NCBI RefSeq assembly: GCF_022267535.1
Contig: NZ_JAHNZV010000016.1
Location: forward strand, 1-60,081
Length of the DNA: 60,081 nt
Reading direction: 5' to 3'
Origin: Psychromonas antarctica
GTDB taxonomy: Bacteria > Pseudomonadota > Gammaproteobacteria > Enterobacterales > Psychromonadaceae
The notes beneath the pieces are model-generated. The model was not told the origin of the DNA, did no database searches, and saw nothing but the letters and a program-made list of their open reading frames with translations. Shown piece by piece: positions 24,954-35,001 of the stretch. The translations under genes were made by a program, and so were the position numbers. Within the stretch, counting starts at the first letter, position 1; each line of letters begins with the position of its first letter.

Positions 24954-27728
24954 TTGACTCCCTTCCAAAGCATATTCAAATTTGTATTTAGCGGTTTACT
25001 TCTTTCCTCTTTACTCGCCTGTGGTGGTGGTGGTGGTGGTGGTGGTGCCTCTGTGATTGTTGCGGAGATTTCATCAAGCCAATTAATGAGCAAATATTCG
25101 GGCCGTACTGAAGCCGCTCAATTAACCGAAGATGAACTCTACCCAGTATTAAGTTATTTGTTTAAGGGCGACGTTACAGGCCTTACTGCAATGAAAGATA
25201 AGCGCTTAGCAACGTTAGCTTCAATTAAAACAACATTTCAAACACGTAACAAAGCGGCGAATAGTAACAATAAAGTGAAACAAACTATTGCCTGTGTAGA
25301 TGGTGGAAAACTGACTGTCACAGAAAACATGAGAGAGCCGGGTTTAGGTCAAGCATCATATCGTTATGATCAGTGCGTTGAGGGGGGCATTACCTTTTCG
25401 GGCTCTATTTTTTATGATTTGCTTACTTGGGGGGAAGGTGAGGTAGGAGAATTTAATATCGTTTATGATAACTATACGGAACAATATGTTGCTGATTATA
25501 GAACATTAACCGGTACTCTCGCCTTTACTGGAGGAGGTAGTTGCCTGCAGACAACGACATCTAATATCCTGCTTGAAACAAACAAAGTGAGTACACTCGA
25601 TGTTGATTTAAAATCTCAGGTGTTTACCTGTGTGGAGAATTATGGAGAAACACCAGAGCAAAATATAAGCGGTCAAGTTTATTTCTCAAATATGGGCTAT
25701 CTGAACATTAAGACAGAGACTCCAATTAAGCTAAATGAGGATAAGCAATTAACAGCAGGTAAATTACGCCTTAGTAATGCGCTAAGCAGTATGACGCTTG
25801 AAACTAAGACAACTTATACTTATGACAAAATTTCGCTTACGACAATATCTGCTAATTATAATAATGATGAAAATATAGACCGCGAAATTTCTGTGCCGTC
25901 ATGGTATTTAATGGACACAAAATACAGTGATTTAGCTGATGACGATCATGACGGACTGCTTAATCATTGGGAGATAGATCACGGCTTAGATGAAACGCTT
26001 TCAAATGAGAATAGTGACAGTGATAAAGATGGTTTTCTTGATTATTATGAATATTTAGCCAATACAGATCCGTTGGATATTTACACCTACCCTCACTTTT
26101 CAATAGAGTTTGTATCTACTTTCGACCCTGGTTATTATGTTAATGAGACTGTTGAAATCCCATTAACATTAAAAATTGAGAATAACGATGGCTTAGCGAC
26201 ATTAATGAAAAACACGCGATTAACGATGCCTTTAACTCCAGAGCATAGCTGGTCTGTGCTTGATAACGCTTCTGGTTGCCGTATTTTAAATAATGATGAA
26301 AGAGATCAGCCTGTTTTAAGTTGTAATAACATAAATTTATCCACCACCGATTATTCTGAGACATTTTCGCTTGCCACCCTACAAGTTACTTTAAACGATG
26401 CCACACAGATTAAATTGCAGGCAAAGCTTGAAACCGATATTCCCTATAACGATGATTACTTAACTCTTGAGTTAACCCCTAATCGCAGTGATTTGGCTTC
26501 TCGTGTACAAGCTGCTTCTTTAGGCCTTGTTAAGGACGATATTGTAGATAATATTGAATATTCCTTTGTTGTAAAGGCGGATCCGCAAGGTCGACCTGTT
26601 AATGCAACAGTTAATGTTTTCGGGAAAGTAACTACTAACGAAGCGGGCATATTTATTAATGGGGTAGATAGCAACGATAACTATGGGGTAAGATGCACTT
26701 TTAGCGATCTTGATTTTAGTTGTTATAACATATCAATTTACGCTAACTCTGAATTCATATTAGGTTTTACAAAACCTGTCGATTATGGTCATCTAGATTT
26801 AGAATTTACGACTGAAACGATTTACACGCCTGACTTATCGCAATCAAAAAAAACAACGGGAAGTATTTCTATTGGCCAGAATATGAGTGCTTTAAAAGCG
26901 CAAATAGATGCGACAGAAGAAAATAAAATAACTGTTATCCCAGGTATCTATATTGGTAATATCGCTTTAGATCGCGAATTAAGTTTAAAAGGAGAAGATA
27001 AAGTTGAACTTTGGCTGACATCTAATGATGGAAATGGCGCATTTAAATCAACTCAGCGTTTAGACTTTGATGGTTTTGATGTTTATATAAATAATGGCAG
27101 TAACTTTACTATTGCAGAAGGTATATTTAGTCATAATAGATTTGAAATACAACCACTTACATATCTTCAATATTTAGTGAATTCTGATAAGGGATTACAC
27201 TTCATCGCAAATGAAGTGAGTCAAAATGAGACATACGGTTCAAGTTATCTGCTTAAGTCAGCAGGCAGGGCATTTGTTGCTAATAATTTGTTTGTAGCTC
27301 CGCCCCTTTCAAATTGTAAACTTTGGCAAAGTTCTTATGATATTGAAAGTGGTGAATACGGTTCTCTTAATTTAATAAATAATACTATTGTTAATTTATC
27401 GTCCCTTGTCTCTTTTGCCGTTAACACTGCAAATGGTAGTAATAATCTTATAATAAATGCGGATGCGTCATACTGCGACAATGTTTTAAACGGATTGTCA
27501 TTAACAAACAGTATATTACCTGCATGTCTTTCTGAAACATCTGGAAAGGGGAATATATTTACAGATAACGCCGGAGTCGATTCTGCAAATGGCTACCGCC
27601 TCTTTTCTGACTCAGTTGCAATTGATGCTGGTCTGAATTTGAGTGACCAATTAACAGATGACTTAGAAGGAAATCGTAGGGCTGTTGATGGTGCCTTTGA
27701 TATTGGTGCTTATGAGTATCAATATTAA
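24954..27728 (+). CDS. Large beta-helix lipoprotein, choice-of-anchor Q type
   Basis: A surface lipoprotein of about 925 residues. I place the start at TTG 24954, because AAGGA at 24942-24946 lies 7 bases before it and the signal peptide then has normal length before lipobox LLAC. The longer TTG start at 24897 has no ribosome binding site. A run of eight glycines encoded by GGT repeats follows the lipid-bearing cysteine. In the middle, DDDHDGLLNHWE and DSDKDGFLDYYE are thrombospondin type 3-like calcium loops. The C-terminal third reads like a right-handed beta-helix and ends with the choice-of-anchor Q signature GAFDIGAYEYQY. It may bind polysaccharide or mediate adhesion; its place beside the pullulanase suggests the former, which is inference. 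Confidence 0.8.
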   Translation: MTPFQSIFKFVFSGLLLSSLLACGGGGGGGGASVIVAEISSSQLMSKYSGRTEAAQLTEDELYPVLSYLFKGDVTGLTAMKDKRLATLASIKTTFQTRNKAANSNNKVKQTIACVDGGKLTVTENMREPGLGQASYRYDQCVEGGITFSGSIFYDLLTWGEGEVGEFNIVYDNYTEQYVADYRTLTGTLAFTGGGSCLQTTTSNILLETNKVSTLDVDLKSQVFTCVENYGETPEQNISGQVYFSNMGYLNIKTETPIKLNEDKQLTAGKLRLSNALSSMTLETKTTYTYDKISLTTISANYNNDENIDREISVPSWYLMDTKYSDLADDDHDGLLNHWEIDHGLDETLSNENSDSDKDGFLDYYEYLANTDPLDIYTYPHFSIEFVSTFDPGYYVNETVEIPLTLKIENNDGLATLMKNTRLTMPLTPEHSWSVLDNASGCRILNNDERDQPVLSCNNINLSTTDYSETFSLATLQVTLNDATQIKLQAKLETDIPYNDDYLTLELTPNRSDLASRVQAASLGLVKDDIVDNIEYSFVVKADPQGRPVNATVNVFGKVTTNEAGIFINGVDSNDNYGVRCTFSDLDFSCYNISIYANSEFILGFTKPVDYGHLDLEFTTETIYTPDLSQSKKTTGSISIGQNMSALKAQIDATEENKITVIPGIYIGNIALDRELSLKGEDKVELWLTSNDGNGAFKSTQRLDFDGFDVYINNGSNFTIAEGIFSHNRFEIQPLTYLQYLVNSDKGLHFIANEVSQNETYGSSYLLKSAGRAFVANNLFVAPPLSNCKLWQSSYDIESGEYGSLNLINNTIVNLSSLVSFAVNTANGSNNLIINADASYCDNVLNGLSLTNSILPACLSETSGKGNIFTDNAGVDSANGYRLFSDSVAIDAGLNLSDQLTDDLEGNRRAVDGAFDIGAYEYQY

Positions 27729-27786
27729 TTAAATTTTTTGAGCAACTGTTTGTGGGCCTCAATATGACAGTGGCTGATATTGTTGT

Positions 27787-27991
27787 TAAATAACCTCAAT
27801 TCTGGATAAGCTAAACGATACAGTACCGTTATTTACGCGTATTTCTGCGTTAAATCATCTGCCAATAACCAGTTATTGCTGCGATGATTCGCCTTGAACT
27901 ACGCAAAACTAACAGCACTGTATAATATGTTTTTTAACTTGTTGATATTTAATCTTATTTCGCTTCCATTATCCAGAACTGAGGTTAAATA
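27787..27991 (-). mobile_element. MITE copy 2, inverted, with 6-bp target duplication
   Basis: A 193-bp element at 27793-27985 whose reverse complement matches copy 1 at all but one base (an A for a C in the AAATCAGATT segment). TAAATA flanks both ends (27787-27792 and 27986-27991), which is TATTTA when read in the element's own orientation, the same as copy 1. It begins 64 bases after the lipoprotein stop. The two copies bracket a 7.7-kb segment as an inverted pair. Confidence 0.92.
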
Positions 27992-28007
27992 GTTTTACAG
28001 GCATAAA

Positions 28008-28033
28008 AAAACCACATTAGATAATGTGGTTTT
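28008..28033. terminator. Bidirectional terminator
   Basis: AAAACCACATTA (28008-28019) and TAATGTGGTTTT (28022-28033) form a perfect 12-bp stem with a 2-base apex, likely opening to a larger loop. On the minus strand it is followed by a T-run, so it should end the YebC-family gene; it may also stop readthrough from the lipoprotein gene. Confidence 0.88.
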
Positions 28034-28066
28034 CATGTCTCATTGCACTCACAAAGTGGTAACTAT

Positions 28067-28789
28067 TTAATCAGGTAATACTGCATTGTGGTAAATGTTT
28101 TGCACATCATCACTGTCTTCTAACATCTCAATAAATTTTTCGAATTTTTCGACATGTTCAGCGGCTATATCAGTATCGGTTTGCGCTACAAAGGTGATCT
28201 CTTCAACATCGAGTTCAAGATCTGGATTAGCATCAGTGAGTGCCGTTTTTGCTTTATAAAACTCAGTGTGTGGGCAAAATACGGTGATATTGCCTTCTTC
28301 ACTTTCAACATCAGTCACATCAACGTCAGCCATGATTAATGTTTCTAAAACATCTTCTTCATCTGAGCCTTTAAATACAAATACAGCTTGATGCTCAAAC
28401 ATGTGGGCAACGGTACCCTGAGAACCAATTTTAGCGCCTGTTTTCATAAAACAGTTACGCACATCGGTCCAAGTACGTTTATTATTGTCGGTTAGACAGT
28501 CAACAATAACTGAGCAGCCACCAGGGCCAAAACCTTCATAAGTGGCGCGTTCATAATCTTCACCGCCGCCGCCTTTGGCTTTTTCGATTGCACGTTCAAT
28601 TACGTGTGTAGGTACTTGATCTTTTTTTGCTCCATCAATTAAACGACGTAAAGAGAGGTTCCCATCGGGGTCGAAACCACCACTCTTAGCACAAACGTAA
28701 ATCTCTTTACCATACTTCGAATAAACTTTAGTTTTAGCGCCCGCAGTTTTCGCCATAGACTCTTTGCGGTTTTGATATGCTCTTCCCAT
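28067..28789 (-). CDS. YebC/PmpR-family regulatory protein
   Basis: A 240-residue member of the YebC/TACO1 family, with the usual segments [31 protein letters not shown] and a C-terminal acidic domain ending in [11 protein letters not shown]. It is closer in character to the E. coli YeeN branch than to YebC next to ruvC. Family members bind DNA or assist translation at difficult codons; the role here is undetermined. It stands alone, divergent from the MoxR operon, with a strong terminator downstream. Confidence 0.9.
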   Translation of the reverse strand: MGRAYQNRKESMAKTAGAKTKVYSKYGKEIYVCAKSGGFDPDGNLSLRRLIDGAKKDQVPTHVIERAIEKAKGGGGEDYERATYEGFGPGGCSVIVDCLTDNNKRTWTDVRNCFMKTGAKIGSQGTVAHMFEHQAVFVFKGSDEEDVLETLIMADVDVTDVESEEGNITVFCPHTEFYKAKTALTDANPDLELDVEEITFVAQTDTDIAAEHVEKFEKFIEMLEDSDDVQNIYHNAVLPD

Positions 28790-28979
28790 CTAATTAGACT
28801 CTTTTGTTGGTCATAACATTACTAAGATATAGCATTGTTATGGATTAAAAATATTGGTTAGAATTTTACCTTGTAAATGTGTCTGTACGCTAGTGCGGAA
28901 TTAATAAATATTGAACTTGATGATAAATTGTCCGCTATAATCAATATTCGTTCGATAGTTAAACAAGGTAAAGGTATTA

Positions 28980-29897
28980 ATGCACAATAAAATAGCTGAA
29001 ATTTTTAAACAATTGAATAGTGTTTTATTGGGAAAGGAAGAGCAGACTAAATTAGCGTTGGTTTGTTTGCTTGCGGATGGGCATCTGTTAATTGAAGATC
29101 TACCTGGTATGGGAAAAACAACGCTTGCATCGGCTTTAGCAAAAACACTTGGCCTTGATTACCAACGTGTGCAATTTACCAGTGATATGTTACCCGCAGA
29201 TATTCTCGGTGTATCCATATTTGATAGCAGTAAGCAGCAATTTAAGTTTCATAAGGGGCCCATTTTTTGTCAGGTATTATTAGCAGATGAAATAAATCGT
29301 GCCAGTCCTAAAACACAAAGCGCATTGTTAGAGGCGATGGAAGAAAGACAGATATCATTGGACAGTGAAACCCATCTATTGCCAACACCCTTTTTTGTGA
29401 TCGCCACACAAAACCCTTTAGATCAAGCGGGCACTTTTCCTTTACCCGAGTCTCAATTAGACCGATTTATGATGCGCATTGAACTTGGCTTTCCTAATAT
29501 GGAGGCTGAATTACAGATGCTAAAAGGACCTATTTTTGCATCTAACAAACGCCGAATTGAAGCTATTATAAATATTGAAGAGCTGTTGATGATGCAAGCT
29601 GCTGTCGATAGAATTCAAGCTAATGAGTCGGTGTTAAATTATCTTTTACGCCTAATCCATGAAAGTCGTTATAGCGGTATTTCAGCTAACCCACTATCAC
29701 CTCGCTGCAGTAAAATATTACTGCAAGCAGCCAAAGCGATGGCGTTCATTGAGCAAAGAGATTATCTCATTCCTGAAGATATTCAGGCTGTCTTTGTTGC
29801 CGTGACAGATCACCGTTTAGCAGGGCAGGATGGCTATAAGCAAGGGAATAAAGCGCTTAGTCAAACATTACTCGACAGTGTTGATCCGCTTGGTTAA
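28980..29897 (+). CDS. MoxR-family AAA+ ATPase
   Basis: A 305-residue chaperone-like ATPase. Walker A is DLPGMGKTT, Walker B is LLADEINR, and the sensor segment is VIATQNP with the arginine-finger region after LPESQLDRF. MoxR proteins help insert cofactors or assemble protein complexes, usually with a vWA or DUF58 partner. The DUF58 gene follows directly, so this is the first gene of a three-gene MoxR-DUF58-transglutaminase operon. Confidence 0.93.
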   Translation: MHNKIAEIFKQLNSVLLGKEEQTKLALVCLLADGHLLIEDLPGMGKTTLASALAKTLGLDYQRVQFTSDMLPADILGVSIFDSSKQQFKFHKGPIFCQVLLADEINRASPKTQSALLEAMEERQISLDSETHLLPTPFFVIATQNPLDQAGTFPLPESQLDRFMMRIELGFPNMEAELQMLKGPIFASNKRRIEAIINIEELLMMQAAVDRIQANESVLNYLLRLIHESRYSGISANPLSPRCSKILLQAAKAMAFIEQRDYLIPEDIQAVFVAVTDHRLAGQDGYKQGNKALSQTLLDSVDPLG

Positions 29898-29900
29898 TTG

Positions 29901-30881
29901 ATGAAAATATATTGCAAACTTACCGCGCCGTTAAAAAGACTAATTGATCGACGTTTCCAGCGTTGGTTAACTGCGCGCATGCCTGCGCAAAACAGTTTTA
30001 TTTTAAATCATCGCAATATCTTTATTTTCCCCTCTAAGTTTGGTCGGCATTTTTTATTGCTCTGTTTTATTTTGTTTTTGCTGGGCACTAACTACCAAAA
30101 TAATTTGATTTTGTTTGTGCTGTTTTTTCTGTGCAGTTTTATGGTCACTTGTTTATTTCTAAGTTATCAAAATATTGCACATATAACCCTGACTGCAACT
30201 CCGGTTACCCCTCAATTTGCTGGCTCTGATTGCGTTTTCTGTTTGCGTATGGCGAAAAAAAGCAATCTTGGTCAGGAGATGAGTATCTATTTTCAGAAAA
30301 AAAGTTCAGGGCTGCAATCGTTAATAAGTGAAGAACAAGTGCTAGTTTATGGATTATCCAAAAAAAGAGGTTGGTTTAATCCGGGGAGAGTCACCATAGC
30401 ATCAACATTTCCTTTTGGTTTATTTACGGTGTGGACGTTTCTTGATTTTGACTTGCGCGCTTTATTGTACCCTCAGCCTCAGAAAAATAAGCAACCGCTT
30501 GTTAGTTTATCCACACGGCAAAGCACTCAAGGTATAACAAATACAGCGCTTGGTGTTGATCAATTTTCTATGCTGAAAAATTATCAAGCGGGTGAGTCTT
30601 TAAAATCCGTGGCATGGAAACAGTTGGCACAAGGTAGGGGGTGGTTTAGTAAGCAATTTGAACAAGATCAAGGTGGTGATGTACTCTTAGATTTGGCCTT
30701 ATATGGAAATTTAGATTTAGAAAAAAAACTCAGTTTACTTAGCTACCAGATAATAGAACTAGATAAGCGGCATCTTAGTTATACCTTAAAACTTGGTGCT
30801 ACAACGTTTGTCGCTGAACACGGTTTACAACATAAAACGCGGTGTTTAAAAGCGTTGGCTCTGTATGGGTTAAGAGAATGA
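29901..30881 (+). CDS. DUF58 membrane protein
   Basis: A protein of about 326 residues. Two adjacent membrane helices lie at about 47-95, then a cytoplasmic region contains the DUF58 signature: GESLKSVAWKQLAQGRGWFSKQFEQ. The start is ATG 29901, three bases after the MoxR stop; the TTG just before it is an alternative. It overlaps the transglutaminase gene by ATGA at 30878-30881, so the operon is tightly coupled. It is probably the partner of the MoxR ATPase. Confidence 0.9.
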   Translation: MKIYCKLTAPLKRLIDRRFQRWLTARMPAQNSFILNHRNIFIFPSKFGRHFLLLCFILFLLGTNYQNNLILFVLFFLCSFMVTCLFLSYQNIAHITLTATPVTPQFAGSDCVFCLRMAKKSNLGQEMSIYFQKKSSGLQSLISEEQVLVYGLSKKRGWFNPGRVTIASTFPFGLFTVWTFLDFDLRALLYPQPQKNKQPLVSLSTRQSTQGITNTALGVDQFSMLKNYQAGESLKSVAWKQLAQGRGWFSKQFEQDQGGDVLLDLALYGNLDLEKKLSLLSYQIIELDKRHLSYTLKLGATTFVAEHGLQHKTRCLKALALYGLRE

Positions 30882-32860
30882 AAGAGTTTCTTAATCGCTT
30901 CAGTTTATCGCTTATTATCATTACCTATATTGGCGTGGTGACGGCGTTATTTGATCACCTAAATCCCGCTTTAATTATTTTTGGTCTGCTGTGCGCTAGT
31001 TATCGTGTACTTAATTTTTATGGCCGTTTACGCTTGATGTCAACGTTACTTTTGAGTTTGACTGCAATACTCAGCAGCATAGTGATTATTTTACTGGTTT
31101 ATCAGCAGGGTATCTTTAATGTGATGTTGCATCTCATTATGCTCGGTTTTAGCTTGAAGTTTTTGGAACTGAAATCTATTCGCGATGTACATTTCTTTGT
31201 AAATACAGGTGTTGTATTAATCGCTCTATTTTTTATTTTTAATTTCTCGATTTTGATGGCGATTGTTGGTGTTTTTCTCATCCTATTATTATTAGCTATA
31301 CTGCTAAGCATTCATGGATCAAGCTTAATTCGCAGCCGCTTTATTAAATTATTACTTAAAAGTAGCTTAATCAGTTTACCACTCGCTCTGGTACTGTTTG
31401 TTGTAATTCCTCGTTTTCCCACATTATGGAAAATGCCGTTACAAAAACATGCTACGACGGGCTTAAGTGATCGAGTGAGTCCGGGCGAAATTGCACAGTT
31501 AAGTCGCTCTAGTGAATTAGCCTTTCGAGCTTCATTTTCACAGCAACCGGTAATTGAAAGTGAACGTTATTGGCGAGTGATGATATTAGACGCGTTTGAC
31601 GGGCAAACTTGGTCACAAAGTAGCGCCAAGAAAGATCAGGAGCGAGCCGCTAAGCAAGGGCAAGGAAAGCCCTTAATACTCAGCTCCCCAAAAAGTAATT
31701 ATGATGTCATTGTTGAGCCTCACTATAATTACTGGATTCCAGCTTTGGATTATGCAGAGCAAAGTTTACACACTGTTAGCTTAAGCGATTATGCATTGCG
31801 GACAGTCGACCCGGTGGTTAAAAGAGCGCTTTTTAGTGTTAATTTATATCACCAGGTTAATCCACAACCGCTAACGAAAATAGAAACAAAGCAACTGACC
31901 AATACGCCATTAAAAGGGAATCTTAAAACCCAGAACTGGATCGACGTCAACCTAAAAGAGGGGCTTAATAAGCAGCAGATTCTTAAGCAACTGCTTAATA
32001 AGTTTGCAACAGACAATTTTCGTTACACACTCAACCCCCCACCACTGGGTATTGACCAAGTTGATGATTTTATCTTTGCAACACAAGCTGGATTTTGTGT
32101 GCATTACGCCAGTGCTTATCTTTATGTTGCACGCCGTTTAGGCGTACCTGCACGTATGGTGACGGGGTATCTGGGGGGAGAGTGGCAAGCTGAAGATAAT
32201 TTCATGTCGATTCGCCAGTATGATGCACATGCATGGGTTGAAATTTGGCAAGAAGATCGCTGGCTTAGGGTAGACCCGACAGCATATGTTGCCCCTGAAC
32301 GTGTTGAATTGGGGTTACAACAAAGCTTATCAGACAGTAATGAATTTTTAGCAGATGAGTATTTATCGTTGCAGAGGTGGCGAAATGTTGAGCTGCTAAA
32401 TCAACTACGAACAAAACTGGCGCAGGTAGATTATTTATGGGCAACTTGGGTTATTAATTATGATAATCACAAACAGCTACGTTTGCTGCAGTCTTGGTTT
32501 GGTGAGCTGCAATGGTTAAACTTGCTTTATGCGGGATTAATGATGCTCTGCCTGGCGTTTATTATTCTTGTTTTACTGATATTTAAACCTTGGGCTAGAG
32601 ATAATTTAAGTGTTGCCGATAAGTGCTATCTGCAATTACAGCGTTATTACTCAAAAAAAGGAGTATTTCGTAGGAAAGGACAAACTATCACCGAGTTTTG
32701 CAAACAAGTCAGTTTACAGTCTAATCTGCCTGCCGCACAGTTTGAAAATTTTGTTTGCAAATACAATAGCTTAAAATATGATATGACTTTACCCGCTAGT
32801 GAACGTAAAAAGCAGCTTAAACAATTACATTTTATTTGCAGACAATTGCAGAAGGGTTGA
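30878..32860 (+). CDS. TgpA-like membrane transglutaminase
   Basis: A 660-residue inner-membrane protein. Five or six N-terminal helices form the DUF3488 region, followed by a periplasmic transglutaminase-like core with a complete triad: Cys407 in AGFCVHYAS, His451 in DAHAWVEIW and Asp466 in VDPT. A further helix near residue 560 and a DUF4129-like cytoplasmic tail follow. I chose ATG 30878, which overlaps the DUF58 stop and follows AAGAGA, over the upstream start at 30842. The homologue TgpA is essential in Pseudomonas aeruginosa, as I recall; the substrate is unknown. Confidence 0.92.
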   Translation: MKEFLNRFSLSLIIITYIGVVTALFDHLNPALIIFGLLCASYRVLNFYGRLRLMSTLLLSLTAILSSIVIILLVYQQGIFNVMLHLIMLGFSLKFLELKSIRDVHFFVNTGVVLIALFFIFNFSILMAIVGVFLILLLLAILLSIHGSSLIRSRFIKLLLKSSLISLPLALVLFVVIPRFPTLWKMPLQKHATTGLSDRVSPGEIAQLSRSSELAFRASFSQQPVIESERYWRVMILDAFDGQTWSQSSAKKDQERAAKQGQGKPLILSSPKSNYDVIVEPHYNYWIPALDYAEQSLHTVSLSDYALRTVDPVVKRALFSVNLYHQVNPQPLTKIETKQLTNTPLKGNLKTQNWIDVNLKEGLNKQQILKQLLNKFATDNFRYTLNPPPLGIDQVDDFIFATQAGFCVHYASAYLYVARRLGVPARMVTGYLGGEWQAEDNFMSIRQYDAHAWVEIWQEDRWLRVDPTAYVAPERVELGLQQSLSDSNEFLADEYLSLQRWRNVELLNQLRTKLAQVDYLWATWVINYDNHKQLRLLQSWFGELQWLNLLYAGLMMLCLAFIILVLLIFKPWARDNLSVADKCYLQLQRYYSKKGVFRRKGQTITEFCKQVSLQSNLPAAQFENFVCKYNSLKYDMTLPASERKKQLKQLHFICRQLQKG

Positions 32861-32875
32861 TAAGTTAACAACAAT

Positions 32876-34555
32876 TTATTTTAGGTAAGGCTCAGCTAAT
32901 AATTTGTTGTTTTTCACACTGACTTTTGTCGGACCATAAGAGCGGGCTGCACGAAAGCTATCACGGCCGATAGAGATTGCAACATCACTATATAACCCCT
33001 TTTGAGTAATAACTTTGGCATTCTCGAAATATAGCTGTAACTCAACGAGATTTTTTTCCTGCTCACTTTTGAGAATGAGCAGCTGTTTTTTCACCTCTTC
33101 CTTGGTAAGCATTAAGCGAGCATCTAAAACCTGCTTTTTCTCGGAAAGGGGTAGTTGATCAATTTTTCGTTGCGCAACAATGAGACTTTGTAATTTTTCT
33201 TGCTCTTGAATAAGCGTGTTATTAAGTTGCTTTTTACTGTCCATTAGTTTCGGATAGAAACCGACAAGATCAATTACTGTTTTGCTGCCGGCACTTGCCC
33301 CTAGCGTGACAGTATTCACCCCTTTATTGCTAGATAAGAAACCACCTAATATAGTCCCTTTTATGCCCGCCTCATCTTGAACATTAATGCCCCCTCCAGA
33401 AATCACGTGACAGTGTAATAATTGTGTCTGGATATTCACATCTAGTCCCGCATTGATTTTTGAGTATTGACTGAAATTTGCAATGACAGCGCCTTGGCAA
33501 TTGATCTCACAAGAGAAATCTTGACTGCCGAACTCTACTTTATGACCTAAAATCCCTTTTCCAACAATTAAATCACCGCCACAATTAACCTGTGCTGAGT
33601 CAATAAAACCGGACACGCTAATGTCTCCCGTCGCGGATACTTTCATACCATCACAAATATCACCTTCAATAACAACGCAGCCTTTATAATTAATATTTCC
33701 GTAACTGACATCAACACTTTTTACTAACAAGACATCATCTACTAGCATGCTGTTGTTCAATGCCTTGGGGATACCTGAAATGCTGGCAATAAGCAGATTT
33801 GGATCTGTGGCACAAAGTTCGGTATTGACGCCGGCTTCTAGAGAAAAGTCTTTTCCTGGGGTATGCTTAACGATTTTACCGGTCACATCTATTCCTGAAG
33901 AACCTTCGCTATAGGGAATTTTCCGCATTAGTTCACTACCAGGATCGACGGTAATTAATTTTCCCAGATTACGCATATCGACACGACCATCTTCTTTTTC
34001 TTGAGGTTTTAACAACCGTTCTCTAGGGGTTTCAACTAACCGTTTAAAAATTGCATCCTTTCCATTAACTGGCTGCTTTCCTTTCGCTATAGTTGCTTGG
34101 TAGATGGCGCCGGGTTTTGCTTGTTGTGATTTTTCGAGTAGTAATGTTAATGCCTTACCATTTATTCCTTGGCTTATTTTTAGTTTCGCCATCGCCGTTT
34201 GTAATTGTTCAGAGGTGATCGCTAATCCTCCATAAGCGGAGATTATTTTCGCTTTAGCAACCATTTTAAGCGGATCAAATTCGATGCTTAACTGTGCATC
34301 TAATCTATCAGCGATGGCAATTGATTTAAGTTCCGCTGTTTGCTCACTCTCATGCGCCATGTCTTGAAAGTTTTGAACGGCTTCTTTGATCCCCGTGAGG
34401 TTGAGCTTTAGATTGGCATAATCAGACTGCTGGAAAACGGCGAACAAATTATCCGCTGTCACTTCATTATTAACGGCTTTCATCATGAGTAATAACTGCT
34501 TGTTATCAGTCGATAAGCGTAGCATATTAGTTGAAAGTGATTGCTTATTTACCAT
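32876..34555 (-). CDS. FapA-type DUF342 protein
   Basis: About 559 residues with the DUF342/FapA layout: an alpha/beta N-terminal domain, a right-handed beta-solenoid of short repeats at about 230-430 (many INVQ-, GDI- and GG-type turns), and a coiled coil after residue 440. In Vibrio, FapA controls polar flagellum assembly and chemosignalling through EIIA-Glc. No flagellar genes are nearby, so the role is open. The longer start, TTG 34585, is possible; ATG 34555 gives a more typical N-terminus. Confidence 0.8.
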   Translation of the reverse strand: MVNKQSLSTNMLRLSTDNKQLLLMMKAVNNEVTADNLFAVFQQSDYANLKLNLTGIKEAVQNFQDMAHESEQTAELKSIAIADRLDAQLSIEFDPLKMVAKAKIISAYGGLAITSEQLQTAMAKLKISQGINGKALTLLLEKSQQAKPGAIYQATIAKGKQPVNGKDAIFKRLVETPRERLLKPQEKEDGRVDMRNLGKLITVDPGSELMRKIPYSEGSSGIDVTGKIVKHTPGKDFSLEAGVNTELCATDPNLLIASISGIPKALNNSMLVDDVLLVKSVDVSYGNINYKGCVVIEGDICDGMKVSATGDISVSGFIDSAQVNCGGDLIVGKGILGHKVEFGSQDFSCEINCQGAVIANFSQYSKINAGLDVNIQTQLLHCHVISGGGINVQDEAGIKGTILGGFLSSNKGVNTVTLGASAGSKTVIDLVGFYPKLMDSKKQLNNTLIQEQEKLQSLIVAQRKIDQLPLSEKKQVLDARLMLTKEEVKKQLLILKSEQEKNLVELQLYFENAKVITQKGLYSDVAISIGRDSFRAARSYGPTKVSVKNNKLLAEPYLK

Positions 34556-35001
34556 GTTATTTATTCTTATTATTCTGATGAGCAAAGGTCGAATGTAACT
34601 CTAATATAATCATTAACTTTACCCATTCAGAGAATAAATGATGGACGGCTAATGTGATTCATTAAAGTGGCAACTTGTATTATTAGCTCGCTGATTAAGA
34701 AAGTTCTAATCTTGACGTTATCGTGAAAAAATATCCCTGTTAACTCTTAATCGCAGATATAAAGCTATTTTATAAACTAATTGAAAAGGGATAAATTATC
34801 TTACTTTTTAATTAAAAAACTGCCGAGAATAACATTCTAAGCAGCTTAATATGTTGAAAGTAACCTTCTATCACAATTTTATTGATTGCTAAGAATCATG
34901 TTCTCAGCGCGAAAACAATTGTCCGATTTCAGTTTGCTTTAATATTGTTTAGGGTTACAATTTAACTGTCTATTTAAACAGTTGATGGGCGTTGGAGAAA
35001 T
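34556..35001. other. Divergent intergenic region, FapA-type gene and recX
   Basis: A 446-base gap with no gene. An imperfect inverted repeat occurs around 34825-34842 and 34888-34905 (GAGAATAACATTCTAAGC against GCTAAGAATCATGTTCTC). A sigma-70-like promoter for recX is visible at 34934-34961: TTGCTT, 16 bases, TACAAT. I see no LexA box. Confidence 0.4.

Noticed and set aside
25021-25048. GGT tandem repeat as a phase-variation switch
   Set aside because: Triplet changes keep the frame, so on/off switching by slippage is not expected; only tether length could vary.
34825-34905. Imperfect inverted repeat before recX as an SOS box
   Set aside because: It does not match the CTGT-N8-ACAG LexA pattern.
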